A stretch of 15,704 nucleotides of DNA. Source: JAYRWN01 sp041917975 (GTDB taxonomy: Bacteria > Bacteroidota > Bacteroidia > Chitinophagales > Saprospiraceae). The notes below the pieces were generated by a model, which saw only the letters and a list, made by a program, of their open reading frames with translations, did not search any database and was not told the origin of the DNA. Positions 7,012-14,487 of this stretch are shown here, in pieces; the stretch's first letter is position 1, and each line of letters begins with the position of its first letter. The translations under genes were made by a program, and so were the position numbers. The DNA is taken from positions 1 through 15,704 of the forward strand of contig JAYRWN010000074.1 in NCBI GenBank assembly GCA_041917975.1. The letters run 5' to 3'.

Positions 7012-7821
7012 GTGCAGAACAAAATCACTAAAAATTTTAATAACCCCTGGCGCCAAATCGCCTCTGCCATTTATCATAAGCCAAAAGACGGCCGCATGTC
7101 AGGTACGGTGGAACTGGATGTGACCGAGCTGGAAACATTTATTAACGAACAGCGCCGTCAAGGTATTAAGGTTACCTACACCCATTTTTTTCTAGCGGCT
7201 GTTGCTCGTGCTATACGCGAGGTTGCGCCGGAATTTAACACCTATGTATCAAGAGGAAATATTATTCGTCGCAGTAGCATTGATGGCGCACTGTCGGTAT
7301 TAATAGATCAGGACACCCAAATGAGTTCCATCCTGATAAAACGGCTGGATGAAAAAACGTTAAACGAATTAGTGGATCTCGTCACCACAGAGCTGGGTCA
7401 GGTAAAACGCGGGCAGGAAAATCGCAAGATGCGCGGTAAATCATTGGCTACAGCTATTCCTTGGCCATGGCGAGGCTGGTTAGTCAATTTTTTAAGAGTT
7501 CTAACTATGGAATGGGGGTTTTCATTCCCTTCCCTTGGTATTAATCCACACCTGTTTGGTAGTTTTATGCTTACCAACATAGGAACCGTTGGCCTGGATA
7601 TTGGGTATCCTACTTTAATGCCATTTTCCAGTGTATCGGCTGTATTAGCTTTGGGAAAAGTAAGTGCACAACCAAGAGTAGTGGAGAATAAAATTGTACC
7701 CAGAAAAGTGGTGCAAATTAGTGCAAGCATAGACCACCGGGTAGTTGATGCGCAGCATATCGGACTTTTATTCAAATTCTTAAAGGCTGCCGTCAAAAAT
7801 CCAGAACAGTTTTTACATTAA
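7012..7821 (+). CDS. Stand-alone 2-oxoacid dehydrogenase E2-type acyltransferase catalytic domain protein
   Basis: A 269-residue protein matching the C-terminal catalytic core of dihydrolipoamide acyltransferases (chloramphenicol acetyltransferase-like fold). Full E2 proteins are usually 400-600 residues with N-terminal lipoyl and peripheral-subunit-binding domains. Both are absent here, since the chain starts almost directly with the fold. Visible features are VTYTHFFLAAVARAIREVAPEFN (54-76), GSFMLTNIGTVGLDIGYPTLMPF (183-205) and the active-site segment SIDHRVVDAQH (239-249), with catalytic His242 and Asp246. The glycine of the usual DHRxxDG is Ala here. The start is GTG at 7012, and the only in-frame ATG nearby is codon 29. 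No dehydrogenase E1 or E3 gene lies in the window. The substrate and the acyl donor are unknown. Confidence 0.85.
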   Translation: MQNKITKNFNNPWRQIASAIYHKPKDGRMSGTVELDVTELETFINEQRRQGIKVTYTHFFLAAVARAIREVAPEFNTYVSRGNIIRRSSIDGALSVLIDQDTQMSSILIKRLDEKTLNELVDLVTTELGQVKRGQENRKMRGKSLATAIPWPWRGWLVNFLRVLTMEWGFSFPSLGINPHLFGSFMLTNIGTVGLDIGYPTLMPFSSVSAVLALGKVSAQPRVVENKIVPRKVVQISASIDHRVVDAQHIGLLFKFLKAAVKNPEQFLH

Positions 7822-9119
7822 TCTCCTTCTTCAATACTATCGCGCAAAGTCGCTTCTACCAGTTCCGGCAAGCCCCTATTCATTTTCAATACTTTTAATT
7901 GGAATGGCCCGGTACTGTAAGTATCACCTATTTTAATATCATATTCTTTATCATAAACGATCATACCCGCCAAGGTTTCATATTCTTCACTTTCGGGAAT
8001 ATGAACCGTCAAAGACTTATTGATATCGTGAATAGACGAGGTGGCAATGATGTGGTAGGTGTGGTCATCTATGCGCGTAACGATTTGCGGTTCGTGATCG
8101 TATTCATCTTGTATTTCCCCCACCAACTCCTCCAGAATATCTTCCAAGGAAACAATGCCTAAGATCGAACCAAATTCACTGACTACGACAGCTAACTGTA
8201 CTTTATTGCGTTGAAACTCGCGCAACAAATCAGCAATAGGTTTTCCTTCGGTGATATAAGTAACTGGTCGCAGAATGTCCCGCAATGTTTTATTTTGATG
8301 GACGATGTAGGCGGCCATAATATCTTTACTGTGCACTACCCCAATCAGGTTATCGCTATTCTCTTCGTATACCGGATAACGTGAATACCCCTCTTTAATC
8401 GTCCATTTAGTGGCTTCTTCTATGGTCAAATCCACTGACATGTCGGATACTTTATTATAAGGTACCATGATCTGACGAACCAACCGGTTATCAAAATCAA
8501 ACACGTTTTGAATCAATTCACGCTCGGATACCTCTATAGCACCCCCTTCCTGACTTTCGGCAATAATTAATTTTAATTCTTCCTCCGTATGTATCTCATG
8601 TTCTCCTACCGGTTGGATGCCAATCATCCGCAACAAAAAATTGGCAAAGCCATTCAACACATAAATAAAGGGTTTGAAAATAAAATAAAAAATGCGCAAA
8701 GGTAATGCCACCGCCATAGTGGTCGGCAACGGATAACGAATAGCCAGGGATTTTGGTGCTAATTCCCCAAAGACAATATGCAATACCGTAATGGTTAAAA
8801 AAGCTAATGGAAAAGCTATTTTGTGCGCCAGTACGGGATCTACGGTCACTCCTATTGCAGCCATGACGTTAAGGATGATGCGGGAGACTACGCCTTCACC
8901 GATCCATCCAAGACCAAGACTGGCCAAAGTTATTCCCAACTGGGTGGCGGCGAGGAAACCGTCTAATTTTCCAACTATACTTACAGCAGCCTTTTTAGTA
9001 ATTGATATGGACTGAACTGCAATCTGTGATGATCTGACTTTAACTATGGCGAACTCGGCTGCAACGAAAAAACCATTCAACAAAACCAGAAAAAAAGTCA
9101 GTAAAATATCAAGTAACAT
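7818..9119 (-). CDS. CorC/HlyC-family membrane protein (CNNM domain, CBS pair, CorC_HlyC domain)
   Basis: A 433-residue inner-membrane protein of the hemolysin C/CorC family, linked in other bacteria to Mg2+ (or Co2+) export and homeostasis. The CNNM (DUF21) membrane domain spans about 1-170 with NGFFVAAEFAIVKVRSSQ (15-32) and the conserved FGELAPKSLA (117-126). The CBS pair spans about 215-335, including EEGGAI-like linker residues just before it and SRYPVYEENSDNLIGVVHSKDI (246-267). The CorC_HlyC transporter-associated domain spans about 345-425. The ATG at 9117-9119 is chosen over an upstream in-frame TTG at 9170 because the promoter lies between them. Its stop overlaps that of the convergent E2-like gene on TTAA. 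Old 'hemolysin' naming does not imply a toxin. Confidence 0.92.
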   Translation of the reverse strand: MLLDILLTFFLVLLNGFFVAAEFAIVKVRSSQIAVQSISITKKAAVSIVGKLDGFLAATQLGITLASLGLGWIGEGVVSRIILNVMAAIGVTVDPVLAHKIAFPLAFLTITVLHIVFGELAPKSLAIRYPLPTTMAVALPLRIFYFIFKPFIYVLNGFANFLLRMIGIQPVGEHEIHTEEELKLIIAESQEGGAIEVSERELIQNVFDFDNRLVRQIMVPYNKVSDMSVDLTIEEATKWTIKEGYSRYPVYEENSDNLIGVVHSKDIMAAYIVHQNKTLRDILRPVTYITEGKPIADLLREFQRNKVQLAVVVSEFGSILGIVSLEDILEELVGEIQDEYDHEPQIVTRIDDHTYHIIATSSIHDINKSLTVHIPESEEYETLAGMIVYDKEYDIKIGDTYSTGPFQLKVLKMNRGLPELVEATLRDSIEEGD

Positions 9120-9124
9120 GGTGT

Positions 9125-9171
9125 TATTTGTCCAGGCAAATATACGAGTGTTCCTTAAATTCTCTATCAAA
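9125..9171 (-). promoter_or_regulatory. Promoter of the CorC-like gene with overlapping inverted repeat
   Basis: TATATTTG on the minus strand (9144 to 9137) is a perfect TAnnTTTG -7 element. TTTG (9171 to 9168) lies 23 bp upstream, slightly long for the -33 element. The predicted transcript would have a leader of only about 10-15 nt before the ATG at 9119. An inverted repeat TATTTG-TCCAGG-CAAATA (9125-9142) covers most of the -7 box and the start site and may be an operator. Confidence 0.6.
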
Positions 9172-9225
9172 TGCTCATAAATGGTGAAAAATCATTGCAA
9201 TAAGTATTACATTATTTTAATCCTG

Positions 9226-9273
9226 GCCTATTTTTAGGCAGGAAGGGAAGTCATTTTTCTCCCCTTCCCTGCC
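9226..9273. terminator. Hairpin pair downstream of the Asp-box gene, possible terminator
   Basis: GGCAGGAAGGGAAG (9237-9250) can pair with the C/T-rich stretch 9259-9273 (ending CCCTGCC) with a single-base bulge, making a strong GC-rich hairpin 26 bp past the Asp-box gene stop. A smaller hairpin GCCTA-TTTT-TAGGC (9226-9239) shares bases 9237-9239, so the two stems exclude each other. Neither strand has a classic T-run just after the large stem, so intrinsic termination is uncertain. The rest of 9171-9298 shows nothing else. Confidence 0.45.
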
Positions 9274-9298
9274 CCTTTGGTTAGATTCTTATGGGCCA

Positions 9299-12200
9299 TT
9301 ATTCCAGGATTAGCCCCTCGATCTGGTGTTGTTTTAACAAGTCAAGGTACTTTCCAATGGCCGGTTTGATGTCCCGCGAGTATTGATTTTCATACATCTG
9401 TAAACGTTCTTTTAAGACCTGATGCACCTGCCGGTGAGAGTCTGCCGGCTTAAAATCAGCCGTGGCGACAGCTCCCGCTAAATAGGCTAATTTTTCGGCT
9501 AACATGCCCGGCCAGCGCACATCATCTTGCCCAGTCCCGGTTACTTTAAGCTGGATCAATTGGCTTTCAAAACCCACCAGAACGCTATCCAGTTTATTCG
9601 CTTCTTTAAGGACTTCACTTAATGAAGGTTTAGCTTTTAGGAAGGTGCTCTGGTCAATGATTTGCCGCCGGGCTATTTCTATAGAATTAATCATTGTGGT
9701 GATCCGGTCCAGATCTTTTTGAAGTTCTTTGACCATTTGCAATTGTTCGCTAATTTCCGGTTCCGTGCCCAGAGAATGAGGGTCCTTTCGTATCTCTATT
9801 TCCTGGGATTGGTTAATGGATCCAGTTTGGAGGACCACTTTATACTTACCTGGCGGCATCAAAATGCTGATGGGGGCAATACTGGATTTGCGCGTCCTTT
9901 GCTGATCTAATGGCACCCAATCCGCATGCAGCGGCTGAGTCCTCAGGACTATGGCTTTAGAGGGGTCGCCATAGAGATTCCACCACACCCGGTTTATCCC
10001 GGCTTTACCTGGTGTATTGATCGTTTTCACAGTATCTCCCTGGGTGTTCAGTATATATAACTTGACAGGCTCTTTAGCTTCTTCTTTCAACCAAAAATGT
10101 AAGGAAGCACCTTCCGGAGGATCCTGCCCAACCGAAGGGTCAGTAAGTAATATACCCATGGTCCCGGTAACCGGGCGGAACCGATAGGCGAACTTGGGAG
10201 CGAATAAATGCGCGGGACTATTAGCAACTTGTTCGGTGAGCTGCCTCAATGGACTTAGATCGTCTAAAATCCAGATACCCCGCCCATAAGTAGCTAACAC
10301 CAGATCATCAAAATGTTCCTGGATATCAATCCAATACATGGGTGTAGCCGGCAAATTGGACATAAAAGACTGCCACAGCTGACCATCATTAAACGAGATG
10401 TAGAGGGCATTTTCAGTGCCCAGGTATAATAATCCGGGGCGGGCTGGGTCTTCAGTAATGTTACAAGCATAACTCAGCACACTCTCCGGAATACCTTGAG
10501 TTATTTTCGTCCATGTTTGTCCATAATTATCTGTTTTATAAACATAGGGTTTAAAATCGCCAATCTGGTGTAAATCCACGGTCAGATACGCTTTGGCAGG
10601 GTTGTGCCGCGAGGCATCAATATTACGAATGGTCCCCAGTGGAGGCAGACCAGGTAAGTTATTGGTCAGATTAGTCCACGTTTTACCCCCATCTCTGCTC
10701 AGATGTACCAGCCCATCATTAGTTCCGGCCCATAATAAACCTTTTTGTACCGGCGATTCATCCAAGGCATAAATGACATTGGCGTACTCCACCGAAATAT
10801 TATCACCAGTTAGGCCTCCGGAAAATTCTTGTTTGGTTTTGTCATTCATGGTCAGATCAGGGCTGATTTCCTGCCAGCTCTGACCGCCATCGGTGGTCCG
10901 GTGTACGTGCTGACTGGTTACATAAACCGTATGCCGGTCATGTGGAGAGATCACCAGAGGAAAGGTCCATTGAAAACGGTATTTAACGTCTTTGGCCGGG
11001 CTGCCGGCGGTATATTCCGGCCACACCTCCAGTTGCCGGTATTGTCCGGATTTTTCATTATAGAGTTCCACAATCCCCCCTAATGGCCCAAAACCGGAAG
11101 CACTGGACCAAATGATATCCGGGTCGACCGGATCAGGAGTGGAAAATCCGCTCTCTCCTCCACCTACAGTGTGCCACAAATCCCTGGTGATGACCCCTGC
11201 GCCAAAAAAACTGGCTGCCCTGGAACGACTTGGACCTTTAAACGAAGGACCATCCTGGCGGTTGGTAATAACATTATATGGGATTTTATTGTCCGTGGTC
11301 ACATGGTATAACTGGGCCACCGGTAGCTGTGACCTGTGCCAGGTTTTTCCACGATTGATAGAAACGGATACGCCACCATCCCCGGCGACGACCATACGGT
11401 GCCCATTAGTTGGATCAATCCACATGTCATGATGGTCCCAGTTCGGCTGTCCGCTGAAAGAGCCGGCGCTGACCGTTACCCCTCCATCCATAGACGTAGA
11501 AAAAGAGGCCGCCATAAAATATATTTCCATGGCATTGTCCGGCGAAGCTAAACAGCGGGTGTAATAAGCCTGCCGTCCTCCGAGATCGCGATTGTAGTTA
11601 ACCACTTTCCAGGATTGCCCTTTGTCATCGGACCGCCACAGTTCACCACTGTCTGTTTTTTGACCTTTATAAGGTACACCATCACCGGTTTCTATTAAGG
11701 CATAAATAACCTCCGGGTTATGTCTGGACATCGTCAACGATATTTTACCCATCGGGCCTTCCGGTAACCCGTTTTTTTCAAGTTTCTTCCAGGTATTCCC
11801 TCCATCGCGGCTCATAAAAATCCCGCTGCCCGGCCCACCACTTTCGCGAACCCAGGTTTTTAATTCCAATTGCCACATAGCTGCAAAAAGAATGCGTGGA
11901 TTAGATGGGTCCATCACGAGGTCAATACCACCGGTTTTTCCATCCACAAATAATATGCGCTCCCAGGTTTTTCCACCATCCATCGTGCGATAGACGCCTT
12001 TATCATCCTGAGGTTGATAAGCATGCCCAAGTGCGGCCACATACGCTACATCGGGTTGATTTGGATGTACCACAATTCGCCCAATACGGCCACTTTTGGC
12101 CAAACCCAGATGGTTCCAGGAGGTGCCTCCATCGGTAGACCGCCAAACCCCATTACCCAGCGAAACGTTGGAACGGATAAAGGTCTCGCCCGTACCGGCC

Positions 12201-12499
12201 CACACCACCTGGGGATCAGAGGGAGCAATCGCTAAAGCGCCAATGGCATGGACGGGCTTATCATCAAAGATCGGCTTCCACGTCCAACCGCCGTCCTGAG
12301 ATTTCCAGATACCGCCGGTCGCCGCTCCGGCGAAATAGGTCATGGGATCACCCGCAATCCCGGCTACAGCTATTAGCCGATTGCCAATCGGGCCAACATG
12401 CCGAAATTTCAATTGATTAATTGTTGAAGGCGTGATGGTCTGTGCAGACACCACCTCATTTATCAAAAGCACGATGCAAACCAGAAAGAGTTTTTTCAT
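9299..12499 (-). CDS. Secreted Asp-box beta-propeller protein (sortilin/VPS10-like, 'glycosyl hydrolase' in databases)
   Basis: A 1066-residue exported protein. Residues 1-20 are a signal peptide (MKKLFLVCIVLLINEVVSAQ). From about 30 to 750 the chain carries about eleven Asp-box (BNR) turns, for example KSQDGGWTW (66-74), RSTDGGTSW, RTMDGGKTW, MSRDGGNTW, RTTDGGQSW and LSRDGGKTW, plus degenerate ones such as TSMDGGVTV and ISFNDGQLW. These suggest one large or two stacked beta-propellers. About 760-895 looks like a beta-sandwich (FlgD-like Ig fold: VKLYILNTQGDTVKTI, PGKYKVVLQTG). About 900-1066 is mostly helical. I see no obvious Type IX secretion C-terminal sorting domain. Such proteins are often called glycosyl hydrolases, but Asp-boxes are structural, so no enzymatic activity can be claimed. 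ATG 12497-12499 directly begins the signal peptide. Confidence 0.9.
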   Translation of the reverse strand: MKKLFLVCIVLLINEVVSAQTITPSTINQLKFRHVGPIGNRLIAVAGIAGDPMTYFAGAATGGIWKSQDGGWTWKPIFDDKPVHAIGALAIAPSDPQVVWAGTGETFIRSNVSLGNGVWRSTDGGTSWNHLGLAKSGRIGRIVVHPNQPDVAYVAALGHAYQPQDDKGVYRTMDGGKTWERILFVDGKTGGIDLVMDPSNPRILFAAMWQLELKTWVRESGGPGSGIFMSRDGGNTWKKLEKNGLPEGPMGKISLTMSRHNPEVIYALIETGDGVPYKGQKTDSGELWRSDDKGQSWKVVNYNRDLGGRQAYYTRCLASPDNAMEIYFMAASFSTSMDGGVTVSAGSFSGQPNWDHHDMWIDPTNGHRMVVAGDGGVSVSINRGKTWHRSQLPVAQLYHVTTDNKIPYNVITNRQDGPSFKGPSRSRAASFFGAGVITRDLWHTVGGGESGFSTPDPVDPDIIWSSASGFGPLGGIVELYNEKSGQYRQLEVWPEYTAGSPAKDVKYRFQWTFPLVISPHDRHTVYVTSQHVHRTTDGGQSWQEISPDLTMNDKTKQEFSGGLTGDNISVEYANVIYALDESPVQKGLLWAGTNDGLVHLSRDGGKTWTNLTNNLPGLPPLGTIRNIDASRHNPAKAYLTVDLHQIGDFKPYVYKTDNYGQTWTKITQGIPESVLSYACNITEDPARPGLLYLGTENALYISFNDGQLWQSFMSNLPATPMYWIDIQEHFDDLVLATYGRGIWILDDLSPLRQLTEQVANSPAHLFAPKFAYRFRPVTGTMGILLTDPSVGQDPPEGASLHFWLKEEAKEPVKLYILNTQGDTVKTINTPGKAGINRVWWNLYGDPSKAIVLRTQPLHADWVPLDQQRTRKSSIAPISILMPPGKYKVVLQTGSINQSQEIEIRKDPHSLGTEPEISEQLQMVKELQKDLDRITTMINSIEIARRQIIDQSTFLKAKPSLSEVLKEANKLDSVLVGFESQLIQLKVTGTGQDDVRWPGMLAEKLAYLAGAVATADFKPADSHRQVHQVLKERLQMYENQYSRDIKPAIGKYLDLLKQHQIEGLILE

Positions 12500-12599
12500 A
12501 AAGTTTTGATAGACTATTAAAAATTAATTCACCTTGAAAAGATAGATTTTTTTTCCAATATCACCACAGTTTGCCCTAAACTATACGTATTTATTTGTT

Positions 12600-12683
12600 G
12601 TGCACCCGGTTTGATTAATTTTATACCCATCTAATTCTATTGACTTTTTTCTTGTTGATTTTTTGCACGCGTTTTGACTTTTT
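12600..12683. promoter_or_regulatory. Repeat elements in the divergent gap before the LysE-like gene
   Basis: The 216-bp gap 12500-12715 separates two divergent genes and is AT-rich with long T-tracts. Two imperfect direct repeats, GTGCACCCGGTTTGATT (12600-12616) and TTGCACGCGTTTTGACT (12663-12679), agree at 13 of 17 positions and start 63 bp apart, about six helical turns. A second series, TTGACTTTTT (12640), TTGATTTTTT (12655) and TTGACTTTTT (12674), overlaps them. These could be binding sites for one regulator. No TAnnTTTG promoter was found for either gene. Confidence 0.35.
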
Positions 12684-12715
12684 ATTTCAATCTTAGCTGC
12701 ACGAAGACTATTTAC

Positions 12716-13354
12716 ATGGAAGATGGGTTGACGTTATTTATCTATTTTATGCTTTCCCTGCTCATCAGCGGTGCAGGCGCTTTACCGCCCGGACTGATCA
12801 ATCTGGCCATCGCTGACCGAACCATCAAGCGCGGATTCCGTTCCGGGTTAGTTATGTTAGCCGGAGCGGCGTGTACTGAATTCTTTTACACCTTTATTCC
12901 ACTTTTTTTTATCGATCGCCTCTCCCGCAACCCACACATTGAATATGCCTTGCAAATAGCGGTGACCGGTATCTTTTTAATCCTGGCGGCGGTATATTAT
13001 TTTAAGAAAACAGACGTGATTTTACCTACTACCAAAGTGAGCAGCAAACGACGGGACTTTGGTTATGGCATATTGATGGCTGGAATGAATCTGTTGATCA
13101 TCCCTTTCTGGGTGTTCATCAGCATTTGGCTCGGGAGCAATGGATTTCCGATCGACACCTGGGGTCAAATCTTAACGTGTGCCTTAGGTTCAACCGCCGG
13201 AGCCTGTTTGGTTTTTGTTTTATATGCCCGTCTGGGCAAATTTATTGTCAAACGCTCCGACGAAATCACCAAAAGCATTAATCAAATTATCGCCGGCCTA
13301 TTCCTGCTCTTAGGCTTATTCCAGCTCGGTCGATTATTGTTTTATGCTCGTTAA
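12716..13354 (+). CDS. LysE-family-like translocator
   Basis: A 212-residue polytopic inner-membrane protein resembling the LysE/RhtB exporter family, which is about 200-220 residues with six helices. The first helix ends in SGAGALPPGLINLAIADRTIKRG (18-40). This fits the family's N-terminal helix with a PGP-like motif followed by a basic loop. Further hydrophobic helices lie at about 42-62, 75-95, 118-138, 150-170 and 188-207. Family members export amino acids or similar small molecules, but the substrate cannot be inferred here. The ATG at 12716 is preferred. An in-frame TTG at 12674 would add an atypical, non-conserved N-terminus and lies within the upstream repeats. The gene converges on the sugar isomerase-like gene with a 33-bp gap lacking a visible terminator. 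Confidence 0.75.
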   Translation: MEDGLTLFIYFMLSLLISGAGALPPGLINLAIADRTIKRGFRSGLVMLAGAACTEFFYTFIPLFFIDRLSRNPHIEYALQIAVTGIFLILAAVYYFKKTDVILPTTKVSSKRRDFGYGILMAGMNLLIIPFWVFISIWLGSNGFPIDTWGQILTCALGSTAGACLVFVLYARLGKFIVKRSDEITKSINQIIAGLFLLLGLFQLGRLLFYAR

Positions 13355-13387
13355 TTTTCGCCGGTTAAAAAATCAACAGCTTATACA

Positions 13388-14305
13388 TTATTTTGGTTTT
13401 TGATAGCCCCAGCGCTCCATCACGTGCAGGTCTCTTTGCATACAAGCTAATGGTAGCTTGCCCTGATAGGATTCCTGTTCGATGATTAAATGCGCCTCCG
13501 GATTGGTCCTTACCAGTTCCTGAAGCAATGCTTCGAGTTCTACAATTCCCTCACCCAGGATACAACTTTCATATTTTTCATGTCCTCCGGAGGTGCTGGG
13601 AATTTCATCTTTCACATGGATGGAGGGGAAGCGGCCTGGGTAACGGCTAACGATTTCTTTAGCCACGGCTCCGCCATTATAAAGATTACCAGTATCCAAT
13701 TGTTGAATGACAAGATTGGGGTCGGTGTTAGCCATGATAAGGTCATATAAGGTCTGACCGCCGAGTTTTTCACTAAACTCAAAATCATGATTATGATATC
13801 CAAACTTCATCCCTCTTTTTTTACAACCTTCACCGGCTTTATTATAGATCTCCAACAACCGTTTAAAATCGTCTTCGTTCTTACGTGAATTTTCATCCAT
13901 CCAGGGGCTGACGACATATTGCTGACCCATAGTGGCCGCATCATCCACTAGCCGTTTCCAGGTATTGGTAAAATCTTTTTTGGCATTGACCCAGTGGTTC
14001 ATGCCCAGTACAGTATGCCCACTAGGCATTTTCAATCCATAATCGTTTAAGACTTTTTTGAATTCCTTGGCTGCATAGCCATAAAATTTACCATCCACAT
14101 AATTAGCATGTTCTACATACTTGTAACCCATCTTGGCCAGGGCATCAAGTGTTCCTAAGGGATCTGCTTTCATTTCAACGCGTACACAATACAATTGTAC
14201 ACCGACAATACGGCCATATTTTTTGAAAGCCCGAAGAGAAGGACTTATGGCCAAAGAAGCTAATGCCAGACTGCTTCCTTTGATAAAATTTCTTCTGGTA
14301 ATCAT
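13388..14305 (-). CDS. Tat-exported sugar phosphate isomerase/epimerase-like TIM-barrel protein
   Basis: A 305-residue xylose isomerase-like TIM-barrel protein (AP endonuclease family 2 fold). Residues 1-27 are a twin-arginine signal (MITRRNFIKGSSLALASLAI) with TRRNFIK fitting the Tat motif, so the protein is exported folded, consistent with metal loading in the cytoplasm. Likely metal or substrate residues are YVEHANY (63-69), GYHNHDFEF (169-177; His171, His173), QLDTGN with Asp204, IHVKDE with His230 and Asp233, and IIEQES with Glu277. Such proteins act on sugars or sugar derivatives in many Bacteroidota, and the real substrate is not indicated. The next gene on the same strand upstream is the beta-lactamase-like hydrolase, separated by 182 bp holding an inverted repeat and a possible terminator, so this gene probably has its own promoter. 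Confidence 0.9.
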   Translation of the reverse strand: MITRRNFIKGSSLALASLAISPSLRAFKKYGRIVGVQLYCVRVEMKADPLGTLDALAKMGYKYVEHANYVDGKFYGYAAKEFKKVLNDYGLKMPSGHTVLGMNHWVNAKKDFTNTWKRLVDDAATMGQQYVVSPWMDENSRKNEDDFKRLLEIYNKAGEGCKKRGMKFGYHNHDFEFSEKLGGQTLYDLIMANTDPNLVIQQLDTGNLYNGGAVAKEIVSRYPGRFPSIHVKDEIPSTSGGHEKYESCILGEGIVELEALLQELVRTNPEAHLIIEQESYQGKLPLACMQRDLHVMERWGYQKPK

Positions 14306-14328
14306 GGTAATAAGTTTAAGTCACGATA

Positions 14329-14358
14329 AATACAACCCTTGTATTATTGATAAATATA
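14329..14358 (-). promoter_or_regulatory. Putative promoter and operator of the Tat-exported isomerase-like gene
   Basis: AATACAA-CCC-TTGTATT (14329-14345) is a perfect 7-bp inverted repeat ending 24 bp upstream of the ATG. Just upstream on the minus strand TATATTTA (14358 to 14351) matches seven of eight positions of TAnnTTTG, which would place the transcription start near the repeat. No clear -33 TTTG was found, so the promoter call is weak. The repeat itself is seen directly. Confidence 0.4.
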
Positions 14359-14369
14359 CATAATAATTA

Positions 14370-14408
14370 AAGAAAAATCTAGAAGCAGGTTAAAATAATT
14401 ATACCTGC
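14370..14408 (-). terminator. Possible terminator of the beta-lactamase-like gene
   Basis: On the minus strand GCAGGT (14408 to 14403), a 12-base AT loop and ACCTGC (14390 to 14385) form a 6-bp stem, followed by a T-rich stretch (TTCTAGATTTTTCTTT) down to 14370. It lies about 80 bp past the stop at 14488. The loop is long and the stem short, so efficiency is doubtful. Confidence 0.4.
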
Positions 14409-14487
14409 GCACTGTAAAACAACTAAACGAATTGTTTCTAAATTCATTAAACAAGATTTTAATTCCAAAATCAACCGCCTTTAAAAA

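Noticed and set aside
9120..9170. TTG start at 9170 for the CorC-like gene
   Set aside because: The added 17 residues precede the normal first membrane helix, and a consensus promoter lies inside the extension.
11112..11551. Plus-strand frames opposite the Asp-box gene
   Set aside because: They are antisense to clear propeller coding sequence and show no recognisable domain or start context.
12674..12715. TTG start at 12674 for the LysE-like gene
   Set aside because: The extension lies in T-rich regulatory-looking repeats. The ATG at 12716 gives the usual family length and N-terminus.
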